A stretch of DNA of 64,000 bases, from NCBI GenBank assembly GCA_028554795.2, contig CM068831.1, positions 30,222,659 through 30,286,658 on the forward strand. The letters are read 5' to 3'. The notes under the pieces were generated by a model. That model was given only the letters and a program-made list of their open reading frames with translations, searched no databases and was not told the origin of the DNA. Below, piece after piece: positions 24,901-36,900 of this stretch. The position numbers were made by a program, and so were the translations under genes. The stretch is from Sinohyriopsis cumingii (taxonomy: Eukaryota; Mollusca; Bivalvia; Unionida; Unionidae). The number at the start of each line of letters is the position of its first letter. Within the stretch, counting starts at the first letter, position 1.

Positions 24901-27900
24901 CTTATGGCTGCAGCATAAAAATACAGACTCTGCACTTAAGTACACTAACCATAGATTGTCTTTGTACAGCTTATAGTCCTACCAAATAAGGAAGAACAAG
25001 CCAAGTTCAAAATAAATTTTGACTTCATGATCTGATATATCTAATAAAACTCATGCATCTATTTTATTGAACGGTTTATGCTGTTCTGGTAATGCTATCC
25101 TGGTTATGATCAAACATGCATTCCTTTAAAATTAATATGCATTTCAATGACTCTGGTACAGAATAGAGGTAAAATATGTTACTTAGCCTTGTAGTCATCA
25201 CATCAGAAATCAAAGCCAGCAAACATGTTCAAATTGGTTCACTTAGATGTATCAGAAATGTCTCATATAGTACATCTTTGGAACATAGTCAGTATCTTAA
25301 ACATATGACTGGCCTGAAATAGGATTTTTAATATTAATGATAAGAGCTTACTCAGATAAAGTAATTGGTATTAATCATTGATTTAGCACTATTTTATATA
25401 TTTCATATCATAATCTGATGTTAAAAGTCATGAACATTTATGTGTCTGTAATCAGAATAAAAGATGAAGTGACCATGTTTGTTTAGGTTGACTGCAGGCA
25501 CCCATTAAGATGGTCTTATCTAAATACAATATTACCTGACTGTTTATGCTTATATAGACATTTTACTTGCTTGCAGCAATAATAATAATATTTCTGAATG
25601 TTGATTCTGTTGTGAACAAAGGTGTAATAATGTAAGTTTTATCCAGGTGTGAGTACTAGTGATGCCATGAACTGGCTTGAGAGTCAGGGAATTACCATGA
25701 TAACTACTGCTGATGGAAACATTATCACATCAGCTGTGGAGAGTGGACAGTCCATAACACTCACAGGTAGAATCATTGTTGTCCTGTCTGGTCTCATCTG
25801 TTTTGTTTTGCCATTTACTCTCTCTCAACAATTATGTGTTGTCTTCCTGAGCCCTCTGGTGAATGCATTTTTGTATCTTGTTGTATCTTTGGGAAAGTCC
25901 CATGGTTCCCATTTCCTCATATTGAGTGTTGAAAGTACCATTAAAAACCAGCCAACTCGGTTGGTATCTGTCCTTTTTCAACCGTAACAGTGTAAATATT
26001 TCAGCTATAATCCATCATTTCCAAAACAAAATAAACAGTTATGTCTATAAAGTCCCTTCCTCTTTGTCAGTCTGTCTGTTTATAGGCACAGAAATGTAGA
26101 ATAGACCTGATGCATACTGCTGCATGTTGGTAAAAGGCAACAGATGAATGCAGCCTTTTCTCCTCCAAGAGGTGCCCCCATGATATTTGATTGTACATTT
26201 TTTTTTGAGAATTTGAGTCTGTCTTTTAAGGATTTAAATTTTTTAAAAATTTTTGCTCTTGTTATGCCCATTTTAAGCATATTATGATACTGTTCTAACA
26301 TGTGTCTGTTTTTATGTTACATTTGGTTTCCGCACAATAACTTGTTTTTCTCTACATTTCCCAACACTTGGGTTAAGAAAGAAGCCTATTGATTATAAGT
26401 CCAAAGGTCAGTGCGAGTCACTATAACTGAAAAAGAAAAATGCATTCTCCTTTGAGTTAATTCCACTATCAAATTAAAACTGGGAAAATAAGCAAGTAAT
26501 ATTGCTTTTACTGGTCTTCATTTACTCTGATGTTTTAATTCTAATACATGGAAATTCTGACAGAAGGAGAAAATGTATTTTCAAGTTCTGCTGACATACA
26601 GTACATTTGGCTGGATGCTGGGAATGCCAAAATCAGATTAAGTTGAATGATGTTTCTATAAAAAATGAATAAAAAATATCCTAATATTGAATAAAGTGTT
26701 TAGATAGCTTTGTTTGTCATTCAAGATACTTATCATCCTTTTAACCAATTTTCGGCATTCCCAGCTTCCATTGCATTCCAGCCAACTGAATTTGTAAGTC
26801 AGCAGAACTTGAAAATGCATCAGGGGTCATGGTCTTGGTAAGTCTAAAGAGGGAATTGTGTGAGTTCTGTACAGTAAGTTTACTTCAAGACATGTACCTT
26901 TGACCAGAGGTCCTAGCCATTGAGTGAGATCCATTGGTCAGTAAACTTCAAAATCTACTATGCCATACTAGTGCCTACAATAAGGACTGTTAAACACTGG
27001 GCAAGTGTATAATGTGCTGCTTATGATACTCTTGTTTGAAATTATCTTTATTATGTATGCCTTTTTATTTTAAAACTTGCTCAGATTCTCCTGCATACTC
27101 TCTTTCCTTGATCCATTCCAACTATTAGCAAAATTATTAAAAACATTTTTATTTGAAAATTCACCATTTTCAGTTATAACAACAATTTTCTGAGTCATTG
27201 TTTTCAGGGATTAAGTTTTAAACAGGAGGGTTTAATTTTCCTGACCATAAGGCTAGAAGAGCTTTTGGTAGTGTCCTTTGCCCATTGTGTCTTGCTCATT
27301 ATCCATCTGCAAGTGTTATTTAGAGATTCTTTTCAAAAACTGCTTGACTAATTTAACATGATTTTAAAGCAATCATTCTGTTATCAGGGCATTTCAGATT
27401 TGTCTGTGGATGCTGATCTGTACAATATGACGATTAATACTAAAGTAGACAAACTGTTGAACAACTTTCTTTCAAAAAGCGCCCAGCAGAATTTAGTAGG
27501 TTTAACATACCATGGCATGAAAGTCTTTGAAATCGCTTGAAATTTTGCCAATCTACTGTCAAATGTAGCCACTGAAATTAGAAAAACCTTTAAATGACTT
27601 CTTTTTTCCTCATGATTGTTGAACAGAATTTGACAAATTTGGCAGAAAATATTCTGATATAGAGGATTTTCAAATTGAGACAAATGTTTTGGATACATTG
27701 TCAGATATGGTCACCAGAACTAAGAAGTATAGAAACCTTTAAATGACCAGTCAGAAACCACTAAACAGTTTGACCTGATGTGACAGAATGCATTCAAGAG
27801 GTTTCATTCCTTCCAAGCCAAATTAACACTGAATAGAATGTGGCCAGCTTTGGCAGAAAGTGTCATGGCATAGGGGTCTTCAACATAGGATAAATTATGT

Positions 27901-30900
27901 TGATTTGTCATAAACTATGGATGATGTTACAGTCTAGAGAAACCTTGAAACAATTGTTATCATAACTTGCAAACAATGGCATCCAAAGAAATTTCAACAG
28001 TATCCTACTGATCCAGATCTCTTGCCGCCAGCTGCTTTTGCATTAGGCAAATGTCAGCCAAGTGAGTCATCTTAGGCATTCTTGATGTTGAGCCCATGGT
28101 AGTGAGAAGCATGATGGTGGTGTCAGCATCAGTAGTTTAAATTTGTATTCATGTTTTTTGAAATCTCATTTAGAGGCCCCGAGTGGCCGAATGGTCTGAA
28201 GTGCTCTCCGTTACGGATCACTGCCATCTCACCTGTCTGCATGGGTTCGAGTCTAGGATTCGGCTAATGTGGGTATGTGAGAAAGCTTGCCGGTAGCTTC
28301 TCATGGGTCGGTGGTTCTTTCTGGGGTTTCCTGGGTTCTTCCTCCGCCATTAATACTGGCCACCATGTATAGCCTATCGTGTGATGAAAAATGGCATTAA
28401 ACCCTACAACAACAACATCAAAACTCATTTCTGTTTTCTAAACTCTCATATATTCTTATTATACTTGGCATGAATCATTATGATGCTAAGAAATTTCATT
28501 TGTGAAATTCTTGCTAGTTCCGTTTACTTTATGGTCAAGATCCCAGTCAATGAAAATACACTTTAGGTTTTGGCTCAAGGTTTCTCATTTCCATATATTT
28601 CCTAAACCCCTTTTTATTTCCTAAACCTCTTGATGGATTTTATTTATACTTGGTATGAATTTTTGTGAAGATAATACAATTAATTTTTTTAAATGCACAT
28701 ATGCCCCATGTATTACAAGGTTTGTGTTTACGTTTTTCATCCCAAGTACCTTGGTGGGTTATGACAGTTTATTTGCTGATGTGTATATTTGTCCCTGTGG
28801 CCATTGGTTAAGGTAACAAACAGAAAACTTTAAAAAAACATTGTGTAAAGGTTTTGGTTAAAAATTGTCATCTCCATACATTTCCTAAATCCCTTGGTGG
28901 ATTTTTAAAAAATACATTTGATGAATCTATATGAAGCTAAGGCATTTGATTTTGAGCCATGCATGCTGTATGTTGTTTTTTTTATATTCAGGGGTCAAGT
29001 TCCCATGTTTTTGGTTATTGTTTTGGATTTGCACTGTTGAAGGTATTAAATTTCATTAATTACAGGAATGGGTACAGCTTTTAATTTGATTTTCTTTGTT
29101 ACTGACCATGTACAGGTGTGTATATGCTCATAAGGAGGTGCAGTATTATTGTAAAAAATTGTTGTTTTCAAAACATCCATACCAGACTATGTCCCCAAAA
29201 ATGGATTCTGGATAAACATGCTCACTAGCTGGCATCTCTACCCACTATTAATTAATACCTAATTACATGAGCACATACCATGTGTCATAGTTTACATTTG
29301 TCTAAAGTTGTGCAGTTTAGCAAATGGATAAAACTTTTGTCAAGCCCACAATAATGAGAAAAGGAGTTGTAAACAGGTTTATATATGTTTTGGTTGAAGT
29401 TTTTCATTTGCTTTTGTGCCCAATACCACTGTATGGATTCTGTTCATATTTGACATGGATTAAAATGGAGCAAAGAAAAATCATTATGTGATGCAATCTT
29501 TTTTGTTACTTTGCTCTTGAGAGTCAGCAGTGAGTCATAAAAGATAAGCACTACAATTATATTTTGTTGTTGTTTTATTTCCTAAACCCCTCATTGGGCT
29601 CCGTTTATACTTAGAATATCTCATTTTGATGCTGAGACAATTCATGCCTCAACACACTCATTTGCTCCTTTGGCCATGGAGTCAAGGTCACAAGGTTTAA
29701 ATCAGTGCTTGGATTGTGGGTTTGACACAGTCCCAATTGTTACAGGTGAGGGTAATAACAATAACAACAATAACACTTCAGCAACAATAATGATGGTGAT
29801 GATGATAATAATAATAATACATTGTGTTGATTCCAGAAGCGGGAAAGATAGCTTTAAACATTATCAAGCAGCAGCAGGATTTGAGTCAGGACAGTGCTGA
29901 CTTGTCCACAGAAGAGATGACTGTTGATGAGACAGTTGTAGAGAATGAGGGAGGAGATGTAGAACCAAGCCAGGTGGGCTTTCAAGACAAACACTTTAAA
30001 TTTGGATCAGAAGTATATACACTTTAATTCTTACTTCAGTAGATGATGTATGCACCTGTCATTTTTCTAACGCATATTTTTTTTTTACAGTGAAATTTCC
30101 AAGATGTGTATTCTTATTAAAAATTGTAGACATCTTAACCCCATCTGATGTCACTTGGTCCAGATTGATCTAACACTGTAAAAAAAATCTCTTTGGACAA
30201 AAGCTGACAAATGACATAATTTTCATTTTGTCATATTCTATGAATATCACATCAGAATTGAAAATTTTGTGCACAAGTTTTGAATCTATGGGCACAATCA
30301 CACAAACAGAAAGGAGTGGGCACTAATTTTCATGAATGACATGTGCTTTATTTCCAAGTAATATAGAAATTACCTGCTTGTGCTTCAGTACAGTATAGCT
30401 ATTGTGGACTGCTATTTCCATTGGTTTAATGGTAGTTGAGGAATGCTGAATTTGGTTGAACTGACAGTTACGTTTCTTTAATAAATGAATGTGTCTAATC
30501 CCATTGTGCTGAATGTGATTAGATGTTTGGTTCATTAAAGAAATGGCAGTCAACAAAGTTATAAAATGCAGCCACTGGATTGCCTGAATTTACTCGTTAG
30601 CGAAAAGGCGTCAGAATACGGTACGAATAAAGTAGTCTGACTTAACATGTGCGAGTGTCAATATGGGCTGCCATCTATGTGATATATGCTTGAAAATGTA
30701 ACCTCTAGTTTTCCTGTCAGTGTTGGAACAGAGCTCTACAGTACTGGTTATTATAGAAGTGAGACACCCCCCCCCCCTTATAATTACCAGGGTCAATGTC
30801 ATATTTTGTTGGACTACCAATATATAACATAATGTGCATCAGCAGATCTTAATCAATGCTGTTTAGTTCTATTGATGAATTTGAATGATTGATGTTATAC

Positions 30901-33900
30901 TGTGAGTAATGATAGCTATACTTAATGTTCAGCTATAAGTTGGCTCGCAATTACTTGTTCTTTGAAAGAACAAGTCTGTACGAGATGTGTTATTGGAGAT
31001 TCTCCATTTCAGCTGTACTTAATGTGGCAACAAAGCTGAAACATTCAGTGCTGTTTCAGAATTTAAGGCTGGGCATATGAGTAATTGACTGTGTGGTGGA
31101 AATTAGCCTGGATACAGTTTTTTACTGGCAGGTGTATAAAAAAGCTTTTAAAAATGCAGCTAAAGAAAGATTTTCATTTTCATATTTTAATGCCATCCAA
31201 TAAAAGGATACATTACATCCCACTGTATTATCTGTATTCCAGAGTAATATCCAGACTACAAGGACTTTAACTAGTGGTTTATTTACAAATACATGGTCAT
31301 CAATGGTGGATGGATCAATCAGGTTTTGATGGAATTTATCTTGATATGTAATCTTCCTTCCTTTCTGTTGTACATCTTAAAGGCAATAGTTGTATTAAAC
31401 TTGTATTCCAGTAAGGATGATATTCAAGTGTTGGCAGTGTTTATGATGAATTCCACAGATGGCACTCTGATAGAACATTTGATGGCGGAGTTACTTTTGG
31501 GATGCTGTCATTATGAAAGAAAATAATGTCACACTAATTGACATCGGCCTCACAAGTAGCGTTTGTAGTTTATTATTTTGGTATTGACTGTTCTTATTTT
31601 TCTCCATCAAATACCTTGCCTAAAAACAAAAACATTTATTGTAACTTAACCTTTTACCTTTGAATCCAACTCTTCCTGAAAGAGCTTGGAGCGCTGTATG
31701 TTTTATTCTTTCATATTTCTTTAACAAATGTGGCTTATGTTATTGACTCTATTTCTTGTGTCACAGTCTAATAATGCTCATCTTTAGCGATCACAAAGGT
31801 TTTTAATCTTCCTTGCCTAATAGCAAAAACATTTTTGTAACTTAATATTTTACCTCCGAATCCAACCTTCCCTGAAAGACTGAAATGGATATTTATGTTT
31901 GTAATACAGGCAAAGGGAAGCAACTCTTACAGATTAACTCCCCATTCTACTTCCTAGTAGGTTACATTTTATACCCCTATGTGCTATAAACATGGACCTT
32001 CGGTAATCGGATTTTATTCTGTGTTTAAATTCAACCAAGTTTTTTTCATTCCACTGGTGTGACAAGTCAAAATGTTACCTTTTGTGGTGCACAGAACATT
32101 TCTATAAATTCTGATGGATTTATATTGATTCATATGTTTGGTATTATCATTCTGGTTGTTAATGTCACTTACTAACATACAGTTTCACTGGTGGTAACAT
32201 GTTTTACATTTATTTAATAATGTATTTGTTATTATGCACTTGCTTCTTTTGCTTCTTCTGAACAGGGATGACAGCTAAGTGCAAGAACTATAAACAATTT
32301 AAGGTCATGGAGAATGGACACATGACATATCTAAATGTTCAGTTGCTCATTGACACACATTATATAACCTTACAAAGCTGTTTAGTTACAAATACTTGGT
32401 CAAGTGTTTTGAAAAAGCTGTTGAAGGTAAATTGTATTTCTTCGATAATACCTCATAGCTGCCAACCCTCACGAATTTGGTGTGAATTTCACGACTTTTT
32501 CAGTGATTCACGGATTCACGCCGTAAGACAAAAATTCACGAATTTTCCGATCCTCAATTTTTTAAAATCTTTAATAAAATAACCGATTTCCCATTAAGCG
32601 CTAGTCGTGATATTCGCAGTTGCCGAAACGGTCCGGTACCGCTGGTCACGATATTAGTAGATCTACAGCTGATTAGTACAGTTGGCCCGGTCGCAAGCAT
32701 TTTAGCCTATTTAATCTATATATATAAGAGCAGTTTTACAAGTGCTTTTCAGAGAAACTGGGGCCTAACCGGAAATTTGATCCGCGCATGCGTCAAAACA
32801 CTAATTCGAGTTACCGTTCAGCATCGCATGTAAGATTTTGAAAACGTCTTCACCACCAAGGAAAAAGAAATGTATTACTCAAAAAGTGAAGTTTAATTTG
32901 GAATATATCAAAAATTGGCCGTGCATTCTGCCATTAAACACTGATATTCATTCATGCTTTTTGCACTCAGTGTGCCATCGCAGAGACGATGTAAGGTTGT
33001 TGTTGTTGTTGTAGGGTTTAACGCCATTTTTCAGCACACGATAGGCTATACATGGCGGCCAGTATTAATGGTGGAGGAAGAACCCGGGAAAACCCCGGAA
33101 AGAACCACCGACCCACGAGAAGCTACCGGCAAGCTTTCTCACATACCCACATTAGCCGAATCCGAGACTCGAACCCACGCAGACAGAGGTGAGATGGCAG
33201 TGATCCGTAACGGAAAGCGCTTTAGACGATGTAAGGAAGAATGTCGGTTGCAAAAAACACGTAGAAGTTGGGAAAATTAAGAATTCGCAGATTTCAGCAC
33301 TGGAATATTTTAAACCATTGGCGGAAGACCCGCAGGCTGCCAACGCTTAAGCATTATTTGTGAGTTTTCTTGTGTCGAACACAATCTACCTTTATCAGCT
33401 GGAGACCATGCTAAACATTTGTTCTGACATATGTTCCCGGACTCGAAAATCGCTTCCAAATTTTCATGTGGAAGAACCAAAAATGCTGCAGCTCCTGTGC
33501 ATTCCTCACAGCAACAGTGACAGCGAAAGAGTATTTTCTTTAGTGAGGAAAAATAAGACCGACTTTAGGGTCTCCTTAGCTGCAGAAAATTTGCCAGCAA
33601 TTTTAGTCCCCAAGATCAACCAGCAGGCAAGAAGTCGGAACTGTTTTTAGTGTTTGGAAAACAAATTTATGATCAAGCAGTTGAGGAAGTTCAAGTCTGC
33701 CATAGTATCATGTCTTGATAAATAAATATTTCTGCATATATGTAGTGTTTTATTTTTATTTTGCGAACTTGATATAGTGTAGTATTGACGGTCAGAGTAG
33801 TCAGAGTGGATGGAGTTATTGTCATGGTATTTTTCACGAATTCATGTCCAAATTCATGACTTTTTATCCCTATTTTCACTAATTGTGAGCCTGGAAGGTT

Positions 33901-36900
33901 GGCAGATATGATACCTGATCACCTTACTAAAAATCCCTCCTACCCTTCCCCATAATGCAGACATTCTATTATAAGTTTAGCTCAGTTGAAAACTGCTTAC
34001 ATATGCGTGTAATGGTAGCCACCTAGCTGGCAGAAAGGGAAATTAACATGTAAGAGTTGCTTTCCTTCATCCGCATGATACATAGAATATGATATATAGA
34101 CACAAGGAGGGGGTTGTCTTTTTAGGAGAGCTGGATTTGATTGTAACAGAAAGTTATCCTTATGTTAACATGATCAGACTGGTATTAATGGAGAAACATA
34201 ATTTATTAAATTTGCTGAGATTATGTTTAAACTAGTTGTACAATTTATTAATTGTCATGTGAGCATTTACCAGAAATGCATTTTTCTTGTGTTTGTATTT
34301 AAGCCAGAACTGCATCATTTGTTGTTTATTTTTTCACCATTTACTGTTCCCATGAATCACTGGTTTTTACTGGGGTTATACTTTACCAGTTATACTGCCC
34401 GTCATTATAGCCTATTGTGTCCTGAAAAATGGTGTGAAATTGTGCACTTCATCATACAGCTATCAGCCTCTGAAGAAATCAAGATACACTAGAAACCCTC
34501 CATCCTAAATGGCATATTAATAAATTGAAGTATGGTACCAAGAAAAGCAATATTTCTTCAGTCTTCCCAGCTCAGTGTGAGAGAAACCAAACTTTATATT
34601 TGCATGTTTTTAATGTTGTATGTTTAATAACCAACAGCTTGGTAGTGTTTCACTGACTATTCCATCATCTTGCATTTAGTTTCAAGTGAAGACGTTAATT
34701 TACTGCTTCCATTTCAGAAAGTGATAACCATAGTGTCAGAGCATCATGATGCGTCGGAAGAGTCAGATGATGCCGTTCTGGTTACCTTGGATGGAAGTGG
34801 TGATGCAGTTCCTGATGATGAATTGGGTATGTGAGACTCTCTGGCAGCAGTGTGAGACAAATGACTAGATTGTCATTATTAATGGTGTTTTAGATCTATT
34901 GTTGGCATATGTTTCAATAATGTATCAGAAATAGTGTCAGTTTAACTATAAACCATTTGCCCATATTAAAAACTAGGATATAGTCAAAACAATTGTAAAC
35001 AAAAGCTAAAACAATAAGACTTTTTATTTTCCTCCCCAGTGGTTAATATTGATTGTATGTTTTTTTTATAAAAAGGATAGGGAGATGAAAACAGGAATAC
35101 AGTGGCTTCATATGTTTTGATTTGGAAAAAGACAGGTGCAGATCACAGGGATGGGGAGAGATAGTTAGATACATATTTGGGCACTTGATTTTGCAGACCA
35201 GAACATGAGGTTGTATGATCTTCTACAGGTGGCTTAATGGCTCACTATTTGTTTTACAGTATTTAGGGACTTGATGATTGTTATCATCTGAGATGTCATG
35301 GTATGTGTTAGTTGTTGTATTAATACTGAAGACAGGTCTGTTGATTTTGGTATTTTCAGAGTTATCCGTCATCACAACATACTAAAGTTCACATCATTTA
35401 CTTTACAGAGCTGTTTACTGCTAAGATAGTACTTTTGTTTTGGGGAAAATTCTGCAAAACATGTAAATTTTAAGGGCAAATATCTCCTCATATACATAGA
35501 ACATGTCAGAGTCCTGAGAGAGACACAGTTTGCACACAACTTTAATTTTGTAATGAACATTTGACAGGAAAATAAAGAAAGTGTTGGTATTTATAATCAC
35601 TCTGAATAACATGAAATCGTCATACAATCTTTGGTTAGTATAAAAGTGGGGCTGGGGGTGCTGTGATCTGAGCAGAGGATTGGCTACGCTATAAATAGAC
35701 ACCTGTGAGGTTTTTCAAAACTTGTTGCAGGATAGACCATCTGTCAATGGTGGGATGATAGGCTATAATCAGGACTTTGCATGATAGACATTTGTTAGGA
35801 TAAATAGGTCTGACTTTGAATAAATTTATATTTTAGCAAATACATAGTTTTCTTACCCAAAGAATTGGTATAAACCATTCTAATGATTCAAAAAGATGAT
35901 TAACAAAATGTCTCACTAAAGCTTGAAGTCAGAAGTTTTGCTTTTCTTTGAATTTGAGTTCCCAGAATTGAGGTTATACAGTCACTAAACATGAGTTTGT
36001 GGTCAGATTGAACGTTTTGTAAATGAATACATTTCCAGGCCTTGAGGTTATACAATCACTAAACATGAGTGTGTGTGATTTGGATTTGGATTTTTAACGT
36101 AACTTTAACAATTTTTCAGTCATATCGCTACGATGTCTGCAGTGTGACAATTTTTAGTGATGTCTAGCACCGGGGCATCATGTTGCAGACATGTAGCGTG
36201 ATGTCCCACCCAGTCACATTATCCTGACACCAGGCCGACCAGTCCTAACACTAACCTCATAATGCTGAGTGCCAAGTGTGGAAGCTGTTGGTACCATTTT
36301 TTAAAGTCTTTGCTATGACTTGGCTGGGGATCAAACCCATGACCTCCCGCATCCAAGGCAGACGCTCTAACAATAGGCCACCGGAGCGGTCACTAAACAT
36401 GAGTTTGTGGTCAGATTGAACGTTCTGTAAATGAATACAGTTCTAGGTTTTGAAGTTATACAATCACTAAGCATGAGTTTTTGGTAAGAGTCATCATTTT
36501 TCAAAGTAATACAGTTTCAGGGAGGACCACTACAGTGGCCTAGTAGTTAGAATGTCTGCATCAGATGCAGGAGGTCGTGGGTTCAAAGCCTGGTCGAGTC
36601 ATACCAAACACTTATAAAAATGGTATTAACAGCTGCCTCGTTAGGCGCTCAGCTTTAGGAGTTTAGTGTTAGGACTGGTCGGCCTGGTGTCAGGATAATG
36701 TGACTGGGTGGGACATGATGCTACATGTCTATGGCATGATGCACCAGTGTTAGACATCATATAATCTGCCACACTGTAGACATCATAGTGACATAAATGA
36801 AAAATTGTTAAAGCTACTTTACAATTGCAAATCACAGATGCACACAGTAACAGGGATTGAGGTTATACAATCACTAAACATGTGTTCCTGGTCAGATTCA

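Larger units (their letters stand above)
25767..29836 (+). other. GABPB intron 8
   Basis: 4.1 kb. Holds a foldback repeat (26573-26820), two degenerate repeat families (27360-28030 and 28440-29660), a SINE-2, and a trinucleotide microsatellite next to the acceptor of the following exon. 26315-26420 resembles the family G unit at 46.9 kb ('tttccgcacaataacttg'). Confidence 0.75.
32454..33910 (+). mobile_element. hAT-type DNA transposon, internally deleted, with SINE-2 inserted
   Basis: Inverted ends CATAGCTGCCAACC (32454) and CATATCTGCCAACC (reverse complement at 33910) lie between direct copies of ATACCT (32448-32453 and 33911-33916). Inside are two coding remnants on the plus strand: an N-terminal zinc-finger-like segment (Cys/His with [16 protein letters not shown], split by the SINE) ending with a stop at 33349, and a C-terminal hAT dimerisation segment at 33360-33650 with [18 protein letters not shown]. 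The central catalytic region is missing. The 6-bp duplication is shorter than the usual 8 bp of hAT, as in the hAT6 subgroup. Confidence 0.8.
29974..34717 (+). other. GABPB intron 9
   Basis: 4.7 kb. Holds dispersed repeat R (31600-32320), an internally deleted hAT transposon with a nested SINE-2 (32454-33910), an inverted piece of R (33925-34175) and a SINE-2 tail fragment (34355-34445). 29974-31600 has no named element except a perfect 23-bp palindrome near 30951. Confidence 0.8.

Noticed and set aside
25649-25987. Extension of the GABPB exon to a 112-codon frame
   Set aside because: The extra part is intronic; the donor at 25767 gives phase continuity to the next exon.
28172-28260. tRNA gene (A and B boxes)
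   Set aside because: Head of SINE-2, with the SINE body and a target duplication.
29670-29900. 76-codon ORF over the GABPB exon acceptor
   Set aside because: Runs through a trinucleotide repeat and reads the exon in a different frame.
30951-30973. Perfect 23-bp palindrome (ACTTGTTCTTT and its inverse)
   Set aside because: Short, isolated and with no terminator-like meaning in a eukaryotic intron; insufficient to call a feature.
34223-34492. 89-codon ORF in intron 9
   Set aside because: Overlaps an old SINE-2 fragment and shows no domain.
36330-36389. tRNA gene (A and B boxes)
   Set aside because: Part of SINE-1; does not fold as an intact tRNA and recurs with the SINE body.
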